From: DATFMP01 sp035266845
Lineage (GTDB): Bacteria; SAR324; JACQKK01
Length of the DNA: 64,000 nucleotides
Assembly (NCBI GenBank): GCA_035266845.1
Contig: DATFMP010000060.1
Coordinates: 67,446-131,445, forward strand
Direction: 5' to 3'
The position numbers and the translations under genes are program-made. The notes under the pieces are model-generated. The model saw nothing but the letters and a program-made list of their open reading frames with translations, did no database searches and was not told the DNA's origin. Numbering within the stretch: position 1 is the first letter of the stretch; every line of letters begins with the position of its first letter. Below are positions 25,963-34,345 of the stretch, one piece after another.

Positions 25963-27606
25963 ATGGCAGACTGGTACGTCAAACGCCGCTTCGGCGACCT
26001 GCCCCGGGAGGCGGCCCGGCGCTGGGGCGACCGCGAGGCCCTGTTCTTCCAGGGCCGCCGCTGGAGCTTTCGTCAGCTCGCGGACGACGTGGATCGCGCG
26101 GCCAAGGGGCTGCTGGCGCTGGGCGTGGAGCCGGGGGAGCACGTGGGGCTGTGGCTGGGCAACCGGCCGGAGTGGGTGCACCTCATGTTCGCCCTGGCGC
26201 GGGTGGGGGCTGTGCAGATTCCCATCAATACGCGTCTGCGCAGCCACGAGATCGGCTATGTGTTGGGTCAGTCCCGCAGCCGCACGCTCATCACCGCGGA
26301 GGCCTCCGGGCCGGCCAACCTGCTGGGCATCGTGGCCGAGCTGCTGCCGGGGCTGGCGGAGCAGCGGCCCGAGGCACTGGAGGTGCCCGACCTGCCCGAG
26401 TTCCGGCGCATCGTGGCCGTGGGCGATTGCGCCCAGCGCGGCGTGCTGGGCTGGGACGACCTGCTGGACCGCGGCGAGGCCATTCCCGATGCAGAGTTGG
26501 AGCGCCGCGCGGCAGCGGTGGATCCCGACGGGCACCTGTTCATCATGTACACGTCCGGCACCACGGGCTTTCCCAAGGGAGTGGTGCACAACCACAACAT
26601 CATTCGCAACGTGGAGGACCGCGGGAATCGTCTGGGCATCACGCAGGACGACGCGGTCCTGATGTTCCTGCCGCTGTTCCACATTTTCGGCTTCGGGGAC
26701 GGACCCGCGACCACCCTCATTACCGGTGCGCGGCTGGTGCTCACGGAGGGCTTCGATCCGGACGAGTGCCTGGACCTGGTGCAGCACGAGCGCCCAACGG
26801 TGAGCCACGGGTTCGATACGCACTTCAAGGACCTGCTTGAGGCACAGGCGCGGCAGGCGCGGGACTTGAGCAGTTTGCGTGTGGTGTTCGCAGTGGCGGG
26901 CATGCACTCCTCCACGCCTATCGCCCGGCGCGTGAACAAGGAACTGTGCTGCAGCATCAGCGGCTTCGGCATGACGGAGTGCTACGTGGGCGCCGCCCTG
27001 AGCTTCCCCAGTTCGACGCTAGAGCAGCGCCTGGAGGCCAGCGGCTATCCCGCGCCGGGCTATGAGATTCGCGTGGTGGATCCGGAGACGGGCGCGGACC
27101 AACCGCCCGATGTGCCGGGTGAGATCTGGGTGCGTGGCTACGGCGTGATGGAGGGCTACTTCGACAAGCCGGAGGAGACCGCCAAGGCGCTGGATGCGGA
27201 CGGCTGGCTGCGCACTGGCGACATGGGGCTGTTGCGCGCCGATGGCCACCTGCGCTTCATCGGCCGCTACAAGGATATGCTCAAGGTGGGTGGCGAGAAC
27301 GTGGACCCTATGGAGGTGGAGAGCTTCCTGCTGGAGCATCCCGGCGTGCACCAGGTGGCCATTGTGGGCTACCCGGACGAGCGCCTGGGCGAGGTCGGCG
27401 TGGCCTTCGTGCAGCCCCAGGCCGAGCCGCGGCCCCAGCCCGACGAGCTGATTGCCTACTGCAAGGGCCGCATCGCAGGCTTCAAGGTGCCGCGCCACGT
27501 GCTGTTCGTGGAGGCCTTCCCCATGACGTCCTCTGGCAAGGTCCAGAAGGCCAAGCTGCGCGAGCTGGCCCTGCAGCAACTTCAGCGCGATCCTCCGGCC
27601 AGTTGA
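25963..27606 (+). CDS. Acyl-CoA synthetase (AMP-forming)
   Basis: This 547-residue ANL-superfamily enzyme activates a carboxylic acid with ATP and CoA. The P-loop MYTSGTTGFPKG lies near residue 190, the adenylate-binding SGFGMTE follows, and the hinge segment RTGDMGLLRADGHLRFIGRYKDMLKVGGENVDP contains the usual A5-A8 residues (only key parts named). The C-terminal catalytic lysine is in SSGKVQKAK. Its substrate cannot be read from sequence; the adjacent thiolase-like and DUF35 genes suggest a fatty, aromatic or steroid side-chain acid. The ATG follows GAGGAGC. It is probably co-transcribed with the two upstream genes. Confidence 0.9.
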   Translation: MADWYVKRRFGDLPREAARRWGDREALFFQGRRWSFRQLADDVDRAAKGLLALGVEPGEHVGLWLGNRPEWVHLMFALARVGAVQIPINTRLRSHEIGYVLGQSRSRTLITAEASGPANLLGIVAELLPGLAEQRPEALEVPDLPEFRRIVAVGDCAQRGVLGWDDLLDRGEAIPDAELERRAAAVDPDGHLFIMYTSGTTGFPKGVVHNHNIIRNVEDRGNRLGITQDDAVLMFLPLFHIFGFGDGPATTLITGARLVLTEGFDPDECLDLVQHERPTVSHGFDTHFKDLLEAQARQARDLSSLRVVFAVAGMHSSTPIARRVNKELCCSISGFGMTECYVGAALSFPSSTLEQRLEASGYPAPGYEIRVVDPETGADQPPDVPGEIWVRGYGVMEGYFDKPEETAKALDADGWLRTGDMGLLRADGHLRFIGRYKDMLKVGGENVDPMEVESFLLEHPGVHQVAIVGYPDERLGEVGVAFVQPQAEPRPQPDELIAYCKGRIAGFKVPRHVLFVEAFPMTSSGKVQKAKLRELALQQLQRDPPAS

Positions 27607-27767
27607 TCGGCCGGAGCGATCACGTACTCGCTCGGAGGTCGAGGGGGCGTCTGAGGCTTCCCGGTGTGCGACGGCCCGGCAGGACGGATGCGCGGTGAGG
27701 GCGAGCAGGCGGGAGGCGTGGATGGAGGCGGCTCGCGCCGCCCCCACTGGAACAATGGGCTTCGTGC

Positions 27768-28172
27768 CTACATCATCGGCGAGGCGAACAGCACCTGCCA
27801 GGCAATGACGAGCAGGCAGATCCAGCCGATCGTCCACACGAGGGTGCGGAGCCAGGGCAGGCCGATCCAGTAGACGATGTAGTGGGCCACGCGCGCCCAG
27901 AAGTAGATCATCGCAGCCATGCCGATGGCGCTTCCCATGTGTCCGGTGGCATTCGCCACCAATACCAGCGCCGCGAACACCACGAGGTTCTCCACGGCGT
28001 TCTTGTGGGCGCGCTTGCAGCGCTCTGCCCAGGGCGCCATGGGCTTTATGTTGTCCCGGTTGCCCACGGCGGCCATCAGGCCCTGCCCCTGAATCAGTTG
28101 CAGGGTGTACGGAATCCACATCAATACGGTAATCAGCGCCGTCCATGCGAGATACATCAGTGCCGTCGACAT
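27768..28172 (-). CDS. MAPEG-family membrane protein
   Basis: The 134-residue protein has four hydrophobic helices and the MAPEG core (KPMAPWAERCKRAHKNAVENLVVF-type sequence near residues 40-65), where conserved Arg, His and Asn contact glutathione in eukaryotic homologues. Bacterial members are small membrane proteins, some with glutathione transferase activity. The start MSTALMYLAW at 28172 fits the family length; an in-frame upstream start would add 34 non-homologous residues. It stands alone, convergent with the acyl-CoA synthetase gene. The gap 27607-27767 shows nothing notable. Confidence 0.85.
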   Translation of the reverse strand: MSTALMYLAWTALITVLMWIPYTLQLIQGQGLMAAVGNRDNIKPMAPWAERCKRAHKNAVENLVVFAALVLVANATGHMGSAIGMAAMIYFWARVAHYIVYWIGLPWLRTLVWTIGWICLLVIAWQVLFASPMM

Positions 28173-28337
28173 GGCGTCTCCCCATCTATTGGTGAATGCT
28201 GAGTGGGCGGGTGCGGCGGGGGTGCGGAACGAGGCGCCCCCAATGCGCCCGAAGGTTCCCGCCGTACAACGCAAGTCATGACGCGGCGTGAGCGTTCTGT
28301 CAACTTCCCGAAGCTTGTGGGACAGGCCTTGACGCGG

Positions 28338-28709
28338 TCAGGGGGTCGGACTGCCGCCGCCGGCGCCCTCTCCCTTGGCCAGGGCGTAGCAGCTTTCGCA
28401 CAGCAACGGGCCATCCACGCCGCGCCCACGGGGGATTACCCGCAGGCAGAGCTGGCAGGTGGCCTGCTCCCCGGCCTCCTCGTCTGCCTCCAGGCTCACG
28501 GACTGGCCCTTGGCCAGCACGGTGCGCTGCAGCGCGTCCAGCGTGGCGCTTTCGGTGCGGCGCAGCCGCTCCTGGCGGCCCAGCTCGTTGACCAGGGCTT
28601 GTTCGATGAAGTCGGACGGCAGCACGTCCAGGTGGTGGCTGATGTCCTGCAGGCGCTCCATCAGTTCGCGCGCCACCTGGATGCGGATCGTCACTCTTGG
28701 TGCGGGCAT
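28338..28709 (-). CDS. Small ribbon-helix-helix-like protein with C-terminal zinc ribbon
   Basis: The 123-residue protein has an N-terminal segment (about residues 5-45, VTIRIQVARELMERLQDIS then PSDFIEQALVNELG) compatible with a CopG/RHH DNA-binding fold. A C-terminal zinc ribbon with two CxxC pairs (CQLC and CESC) follows, separated by about 17 residues. A role as transcription regulator is inferred; no close family is recognised. The ATG at 28709 is preferred to a TTG two codons upstream because AAGGGGA sits seven bases before it. It lies 66 bases downstream of the DNA methyltransferase gene on the same strand and may be co-transcribed with it. Confidence 0.6.
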   Translation of the reverse strand: MPAPRVTIRIQVARELMERLQDISHHLDVLPSDFIEQALVNELGRQERLRRTESATLDALQRTVLAKGQSVSLEADEEAGEQATCQLCLRVIPRGRGVDGPLLCESCYALAKGEGAGGGSPTP

Positions 28710-28734
28710 CGGCAATTCCCCTTTTTTGTGCGCT

Positions 28735-28758
28735 CGGTGCGTCCGGTGCGTCCGGTGC
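28735..28758. repeat. Short tandem repeat (9-base unit CGGTGCGTC)
   Basis: The unit CGGTGCGTC occurs 2.7 times in a row in the short gap between the methyltransferase and RHH/zinc-ribbon genes. It could be a regulator-binding array or chance slippage. Confidence 0.6.
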
Positions 28759-28775
28759 CCCGACGCGACTCCCTG

Positions 28776-30803
28776 CTATCGTAAACCCCGCGGCGGGGGC
28801 AAAGGTTCCGCGGCGGCAGCCACTCGGCCGGTGCGGGTCGGACTGTCCACGGCGTGCAGCGTGGCCTGCCCCCACGCGTCCGTGGCCAGCACGCAAGGCT
28901 GGCCGGCCCCGCCGGGCAGCGCAGCGCTGCGTGTGGCCAAGTCGCGGGCGTGGGGCGTGCGGAAGTCCCACCAGGCGTGGCGGAAAGGCGCATCGGGTCG
29001 CCAAGCGGGGTCCACGCTCCATCCGTCCAGCCATTGCAGCGGGTCTTTGCCCGCTTCAGGCAACGCATCCCAGGCGTCACTCCAGGCTGGACGCGAAGGC
29101 CCGGGCCGGAAAGCCACGAGCTGCAACGTCACCCTGTGCGAGCCGGGCGCCGTCTTTGCCCTGCCGCGTGCGACCTGGGCCCGGGCTTCCAGCCGTGGCA
29201 GGGCCCGGAACACGGGCGGCGCACTCCCCGCCGGGGTCACCAGGGCCTCGGGCACCAGCAGCGGTACGATCTCCATGCCGGCCGGCTGGGCCCAGGGCTG
29301 TACGCCGCTCCAGAACCCGGCATCGTACTGCCACGCCAGCAGCACCAGGCGCTGGGCCCCCAGGGCCTGTGCGGCCCGGCCGGCAGCCAGGGCGTGCTCG
29401 GCGGTGCAGGTGGAAGTCGGTGCGGTCGGGTCCAGCACGGGCACGGCGCACGCCGCACCATCTAGCCAGCCGTGCAGCGCGGCCGGTTTGGGGCCGCGGC
29501 CCTTCGCCAGGGGCTGAGCGCCCAGGGCCAGCAGCAGGTGACTCCGGCAGGCCGCGGCATCGCCGCCGAACTCGCGCGCATACCATTCCCGCCGTGCCTC
29601 CGGGGCCAGCGAGGCGGTGACGAACGGGGGCGGGGCGGCCGGTGCGGCCGCGACCTCCGCCGGTGCGGCTGCGCGGGCGTTCAGCAGGCGCTTGCGGGTG
29701 GTGTGCAAGGCCATCGTGCCCTGGTCGCAGCCGATCCAGCGGCGCCCCATGCGCTCCGCCACAGCCAGCGTGGTGCCCGATCCGCAGAAGAAGTCCGCTA
29801 CCAGATCGCCCTCGCGGCTGGCCAGGGCCACGATGCGCGCCAGCAGGTCGTGGTGCTTCTGGGTGCTGTAGCCGCTCCACTCGCGGCTGGCCGGCTGAAG
29901 CTGCGGGATGCGCCACACGTCATCACCCTTGCGGTCGTGTACCATGCGATAGCGCAGGTGGCCCTGCGCATCGCGGGCATTTCGCAGCACGCCGTTCACG
30001 CTCTGCCGCACCAGTTGGCGGGTGGGATTCTCGCGGGGCAGGCGCAGCTCGTTGAGCGCCGGACGCGGGCCGCGCGCATAGAGCAGGATGGTGTCGTGGG
30101 CACGGGGCAGGCAGCGCACGCCCGCCGAGTACTTGTTGTAATAGTGCCAGACGATCTCGTTGAGAAAGCGCTCCGGCCCGAAGACCTCGTCCAGCACCAG
30201 CCGCAGGGCCGCGCTGCTGCGCCAGTCGCAGTGCAGGGCCAGCACGCCGCTGGGGCTCAGCAGCTCGCGCATCAGGCGCAGCCGCTCGTACATCATCTGC
30301 AGGTACGAGCCCGCGCCTGCGCCCCAGGCATCCCGATAGGCCACCAGCTCCAGGTGGCGGTTGTCCCCGGCCGCCGCGTCGTCCACGTCGGCGGCCCGTT
30401 GGCGGTGACCGCCGCCCGCACCCACCGGCACGCGCATGGTGTGGTCCGTGCCCGTATCGAAGGGCGGATCAATGTAGATGAGCTGCACCTGCCCGCGGTG
30501 CGTGGCCAGCAGCGCAGCCAGCGCCAAGCGGTTGTCCCCGGCCAGCAGCAGGTTGGGCGCGGCGTGCGGGCTATCCAACTCCATGTCCGCCGGAGCCCAG
30601 GCCTCGCTCAGCTCGGGCCGGGGTGGCTCGGGCGGCAGCACGGGTTCGCGGCGCCGCCCCTGCGCGTCGTACTTGCCCTCCCACACGAACTCGCCGCGCA
30701 ACAGAGAAAGCGGGTGCGGCGCCGCGAACTGCGGGCGCACCACCTCGCCTGGCTCGGTGGGCAGGGGGCCGGGATCGGCGGGCTCGAAGCGGGGACGGCG
30801 CAT
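28776..30803 (-). CDS. Site-specific DNA methyltransferase, beta class (type III Mod-like), orphan
   Basis: The 675-residue protein has catalytic motif IV DPPF at residues 112-115 and, later in the chain, the AdoMet motif I FFCGSGT at 339-344. This order defines the beta class of amino-methyltransferases (N6-adenine or N4-cytosine) and matches type III Mod proteins. A further C-terminal region of about 295 residues, after KRLLNARA, is of unknown function. No restriction (Res) or helicase gene is adjacent: one side is a decarboxylase gene, the other a small RHH/zinc-ribbon gene. The enzyme may thus be a solitary epigenetic methylase. No clear ribosome site precedes the ATG. Confidence 0.88.
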   Translation of the reverse strand: MRRPRFEPADPGPLPTEPGEVVRPQFAAPHPLSLLRGEFVWEGKYDAQGRRREPVLPPEPPRPELSEAWAPADMELDSPHAAPNLLLAGDNRLALAALLATHRGQVQLIYIDPPFDTGTDHTMRVPVGAGGGHRQRAADVDDAAAGDNRHLELVAYRDAWGAGAGSYLQMMYERLRLMRELLSPSGVLALHCDWRSSAALRLVLDEVFGPERFLNEIVWHYYNKYSAGVRCLPRAHDTILLYARGPRPALNELRLPRENPTRQLVRQSVNGVLRNARDAQGHLRYRMVHDRKGDDVWRIPQLQPASREWSGYSTQKHHDLLARIVALASREGDLVADFFCGSGTTLAVAERMGRRWIGCDQGTMALHTTRKRLLNARAAAPAEVAAAPAAPPPFVTASLAPEARREWYAREFGGDAAACRSHLLLALGAQPLAKGRGPKPAALHGWLDGAACAVPVLDPTAPTSTCTAEHALAAGRAAQALGAQRLVLLAWQYDAGFWSGVQPWAQPAGMEIVPLLVPEALVTPAGSAPPVFRALPRLEARAQVARGRAKTAPGSHRVTLQLVAFRPGPSRPAWSDAWDALPEAGKDPLQWLDGWSVDPAWRPDAPFRHAWWDFRTPHARDLATRSAALPGGAGQPCVLATDAWGQATLHAVDSPTRTGRVAAAAEPLPPPRGLR

Positions 30804-30826
30804 GGGGGCGGCAATCCACTGGGCGG

Positions 30827-30862
30827 TTATCAGGGCGGGGCCCTTCGGCTATGATGGGCCCC
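30827..30862 (+). promoter_or_regulatory. Promoter and overlapping inverted repeat for the decarboxylase gene
   Basis: TTATCA (30827-30832) and TATGAT (30850-30855) lie 17 bases apart, four and five of six matches to sigma-70 elements. An inverted repeat GGGGCCC...GGGCCCC (30837-30862, 12-base spacer) brackets the -10 box and looks like an operator. The ATG it would serve is at 30940, with CCGGAG upstream. Confidence 0.6.
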
Positions 30863-30939
30863 AGGGGCAATTCCCCAACGTCCAAGCAAATTCGCGACCT
30901 TTTGCGCGCCGCCCCGCGCGGCGTTCCTCCGGAGACCCT

Positions 30940-32574
30940 ATGAAACCCCTGGCACAACAACTCTTCGCGCGCTTGCGCGAGGCCGGCGTGGACTGCACGT
31001 TCGGTATCCCGGGCGACTTCGTTCTGCCGCTGTATGCAGCGCAATCCGCCGCCGGCATGCGCACGGTGGTGTGTACGCACGAGCCCAGCGTGGGCTTCGC
31101 GGCCGATGCCTATGCGCGCCTGAAGGGCTTGGGCGTGGCCATGACGACCTTTGGCGCGGGCGGGCTGAACATGGTGAACCCGGTGGCCATGGCCTACGCG
31201 GAGCACTCCCCCGTGCTGGTGATCAGCGGCGCGCCGGAGGTGGGCGGGCGGCACGCGGACCTGCGCGTGCACCACATGGTCAAGGACTTCGACAGCCAGC
31301 GCAAAGTGTTCGCCGAGGTCACGGTGGCCACAGCCACGCTGGACAACCCCGGTACCGCGCTGACCGAGGTGGACCGGGTGCTGGAGGCCGTGGTGACCCA
31401 GAAGCGGCCGGGCTACATCGAGATTCCCCGCGACATGACCAACGTGCCCGCGGCGCCTTCCACGCACCGGCCCACCGGCCACGACGGGGAGGGCAATCCG
31501 GAGGCCCTGGCCGAGGCGTTGCGCGAGATCCGTGCCCTGCTGAGCCAGGCGAAGCACCCCGTGCTCTACGCCGGGGTGGGCGTGCGCCGCAATATGCTGA
31601 TGGCCCAGGCCGTGCGATTGGCGGAGGCCTGGAGCCTGCCGGTGGTCAGCTCCGTGCTGGGCAAGGCGTCGTTTCCCGAGTCGCACCCGCACTACGTGGG
31701 CGTGTTCGTGGGCAAAGTGGGCAGCGCGGCGGCGCGCGAGGCCATCGAGCAGGCGGACCTGGTGCTCACCGTGGGCGTGATCAACAGCGACGTGAACACG
31801 GGCTTCGGCACGTTCCCCATTCCGCACGCCAAGCAGATCATTATCGACGAGCGCGACACGCTGGTGTTCCATCACCGCTACGAGCACGTGCCCATGACCG
31901 GGATGGTGACCGCGCTGGCGGGGTTGGGCCCGGACGCCCCGCGGCCGGCCCCGGCCGTGCGCAAGGCTTCCGCGGCTGCTCCGGCGGCGCCTGTCCCCCG
32001 GGCGGACGGGGCGCTTACCACGGATGGCGTGATCGCTGCGGTGCGCGAGGTGGAGCAGTCGAGCTATAGCTTCTTGTCGGACATCGGCGATGCGTGGTTC
32101 GTGGGGCTGGAACTGGACGCGGACGTGTTCATGGCGGCGGGCTACTACGCCACCATGGGCTTCGCCGTGCCCGGCGCGCTGGGGGCCGCGGTGGCGGAAC
32201 CGGCCCGGAGGCCCTTCGTGATTGTCGGCGATGGCGCGTTCCAGATGACCGGCAACGAGCTGGCCACCCTGGCGCGCCTGGGGGTGGACGCCACCGTGCT
32301 GCTGCTGAACAACAACAACTACAAGATGCTCGAGGTGCTGGATCAGCCCCGCGAGTACTACCACCTGGAGCCGTGGGACTACGTGGCGCTGGGCCAAGCC
32401 CTGGGCGCCGCGGGGGAGCGCGTGACCACCGCCGACGAGCTGCGCGCGGCGCTGGCCCGGGCGGAGACGGCCAAGGGGCCCTACCTCATCGAGGCCATGC
32501 TGGACCCCCACGACGATGCGCCCATCATGCGCCAGCTCAAGCAGCTCACGGCCGCCGCGCGCGCCGGAGCGTAG
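30940..32574 (+). CDS. Thiamine diphosphate-dependent 2-oxoacid decarboxylase (IPDC/PDC family)
   Basis: The 544-residue cytoplasmic enzyme has the three ThDP-family domains. The cofactor-activating Glu is in HEPSVGFAADAYARL (about residue 51), and an HH pair in RVHHMVKDF (about 113-114) is characteristic of pyruvate/indolepyruvate decarboxylases. The ThDP/Mg motif GDGAFQMTGNELATL...NNNN lies near residues 430-460. The HH pair favours decarboxylation over acetolactate synthesis. The substrate could be pyruvate, indole-3-pyruvate or another 2-oxoacid. The start at 30940 was chosen by CCGGAG eight bases upstream and by homology. It ends 33 bases from the convergent sdhA gene. Confidence 0.88.
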   Translation: MKPLAQQLFARLREAGVDCTFGIPGDFVLPLYAAQSAAGMRTVVCTHEPSVGFAADAYARLKGLGVAMTTFGAGGLNMVNPVAMAYAEHSPVLVISGAPEVGGRHADLRVHHMVKDFDSQRKVFAEVTVATATLDNPGTALTEVDRVLEAVVTQKRPGYIEIPRDMTNVPAAPSTHRPTGHDGEGNPEALAEALREIRALLSQAKHPVLYAGVGVRRNMLMAQAVRLAEAWSLPVVSSVLGKASFPESHPHYVGVFVGKVGSAAAREAIEQADLVLTVGVINSDVNTGFGTFPIPHAKQIIIDERDTLVFHHRYEHVPMTGMVTALAGLGPDAPRPAPAVRKASAAAPAAPVPRADGALTTDGVIAAVREVEQSSYSFLSDIGDAWFVGLELDADVFMAAGYYATMGFAVPGALGAAVAEPARRPFVIVGDGAFQMTGNELATLARLGVDATVLLLNNNNYKMLEVLDQPREYYHLEPWDYVALGQALGAAGERVTTADELRAALARAETAKGPYLIEAMLDPHDDAPIMRQLKQLTAAARAGA

Positions 32575-32607
32575 GCGCTCGCGAGCACCGGTCGGGCAGC
32601 CCGCCGG

Positions 32608-34311
32608 TCAGGCCGCGGGCAGGGGCTCCAGCCGCGTGAAGCGCACGGGACGCGGCTGCGGCCCGCCGCCGCGGCGCAGCAGCAGGTTGTACGGCGGCGC
32701 GGCATCCGGCGCGGGATGGTCGCTGCGGTAGTGTGAGCCGCGGCTTTCCGTGCGGGCCGCCGCCCCGGCCACGATGGCCTCGCTCACGTCCAGCCAGTTC
32801 TCCAGGTTCAGCCAATCCATCCAGGCCAAGTTGTAGGCGCGGCCGCCCGGCACACCCGCCTCTCGCCACGCCGCGCGCAGCTCGGCCAGGCCCTGGGCCG
32901 CCTCGGCAAGCTGTGCCGCATCGCGCACCAGCCCGGCCTTGACCCACATCAGCTCACGTAGCCGCTCGCGCAGGGGATACACCGGCGGCGCCTCGCCCCG
33001 CGCGAAGGGCGCCGTGCAGCGCCCGATGGCCGCTTCCACCTCCACCCCATCCACGGGCACGGCCGGCAACTCGGTCAGGCTCTGCGCGATCACGTCGCCC
33101 GCCAGTCCGCCGAACACGGTGGATTCCGCCACGCCGTTGCCGCCCAGGCGGTTGGCGCCATGCACGCCCCCCGCGTCCTCCCCCGCCACGAACAGGCCCG
33201 GCAGCTTCGCACGGCACTGGGTGTCGATCACCACGCCGCCCATCATGAAGTGCGCGGTGGGCGAGACCAGCACGGGCTCGCGGGCCAGGTCATAGCCCAC
33301 GTCGCGGCAGCGCAGCGTCATGCCGCGGAAGTTTTTGAACACGAAGTCTGCGCCCAGGTGCGAAATGTCCAGCCACACGCCGCCCTCGGGCGTGCCGCGG
33401 CCGGCCATCAGCTCCATGTAGGCCGAGCGCGAGACGATGTCGCGCGTGGCCCGCTCGCCGCGGGGGTCGTAGCGCTCCATGAAGCGCTCGCCCACGGCGT
33501 TGCGCAGGTGGGCCCCGGCGCCGCGCAGGCCCTCCTCCAGTACGGTGCCCGTGATCTGGGCATTGGCGGCGAGCAGTCCCGTGGGGTGGAACTGCACCAT
33601 CTCCATGTCCATCAGCGTGGCCCCGGCGCGCCACGCCATGGCCAGCCCGTCGCAGGTCTTGTCGTGGCAGGGCGCGGCGATCTTGTACATGGTGGGCCCG
33701 CCGCCGGTGGCCAGCAGCGTGGCGCGTGCCCGGGCCACCACGAAGCGTCCCGTGCGCTGTTCCAGCAGCAGCGCGCCCACGATGCGCCCGCCGGAGGCGT
33801 CGTGCAGCAGCTCCACCGCGCGCACCTCCTCCAGGATCGTCGTGTTGGCGGTGGCCGCGACCTGTTCGGAGAGGCGGTTGATGATCTCGATGCCTGTCAA
33901 GTCGCCCTTGTGCACGGTGCGGTCGTGGGTCTGCCCGGCGAAGGCCTTCTGGTGCACCGTGCCGTCGGCATTGCGGTCGAAGAAGCAGCCCGCGCGGTTC
34001 TCCAGCTCCAGCACGCGACCGGGCGCCTCCTTGACCAGCAGCCAGGCCAGCTCTTGGTCATTGAGCCACGCGCCGCCGGCCACGGTATCGCGGAAGTGGG
34101 CCTCGAGAGAGTCCGGCTCGCGCAGCACCACGTTGTAGCCGCCCTGCACCATGCGCGTGCAGCCGGACTTGCCGAAGAGCCCCTTCACCGCCAGCAGCAC
34201 GCGCGGGGCAGGCTCGGCATCGGCCAGGTGCAGCGCGGCACACAGCCCTGCCCCGCCGCTGCCCAGGATCAGCACGTCGGTCTCGATCGTCTCGTAGGTC
34301 GGTGGAGTCAT
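32608..34311 (-). CDS. sdhA: Succinate dehydrogenase/fumarate reductase flavoprotein subunit
   Basis: This 567-residue FAD protein interconverts succinate and fumarate. It has the dinucleotide motif LILGSGGAG (residues 15-22). The active-site set includes HPTGL, the Arg of RATRDIVSR, TAHFMMGG and GANRLGGN. The histidine that binds FAD covalently in most SdhA/FrdA (in SHTVAAQGG) is replaced: the aligned segment here is GCTRMVQGG, with C51 at the His position. FAD is therefore probably non-covalent. The start at 34311 avoids running into the araC gene, which ends at 34346. The sdhB, sdhC and sdhD genes are some 3 kb upstream, beyond araC and lysE. Confidence 0.9.
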   Translation of the reverse strand: MTPPTYETIETDVLILGSGGAGLCAALHLADAEPAPRVLLAVKGLFGKSGCTRMVQGGYNVVLREPDSLEAHFRDTVAGGAWLNDQELAWLLVKEAPGRVLELENRAGCFFDRNADGTVHQKAFAGQTHDRTVHKGDLTGIEIINRLSEQVAATANTTILEEVRAVELLHDASGGRIVGALLLEQRTGRFVVARARATLLATGGGPTMYKIAAPCHDKTCDGLAMAWRAGATLMDMEMVQFHPTGLLAANAQITGTVLEEGLRGAGAHLRNAVGERFMERYDPRGERATRDIVSRSAYMELMAGRGTPEGGVWLDISHLGADFVFKNFRGMTLRCRDVGYDLAREPVLVSPTAHFMMGGVVIDTQCRAKLPGLFVAGEDAGGVHGANRLGGNGVAESTVFGGLAGDVIAQSLTELPAVPVDGVEVEAAIGRCTAPFARGEAPPVYPLRERLRELMWVKAGLVRDAAQLAEAAQGLAELRAAWREAGVPGGRAYNLAWMDWLNLENWLDVSEAIVAGAAARTESRGSHYRSDHPAPDAAPPYNLLLRRGGGPQPRPVRFTRLEPLPAA

Positions 34312-34345
34312 GGCGTGGGCGTCGGTAGCGGGTGTGTCCTGGGTG

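Noticed and set aside
28338..30803. A type III restriction-modification system
   Set aside because: Only a Mod-like methyltransferase is present. Neither flank encodes a Res helicase/nuclease, so a restriction system is not supported within the window.
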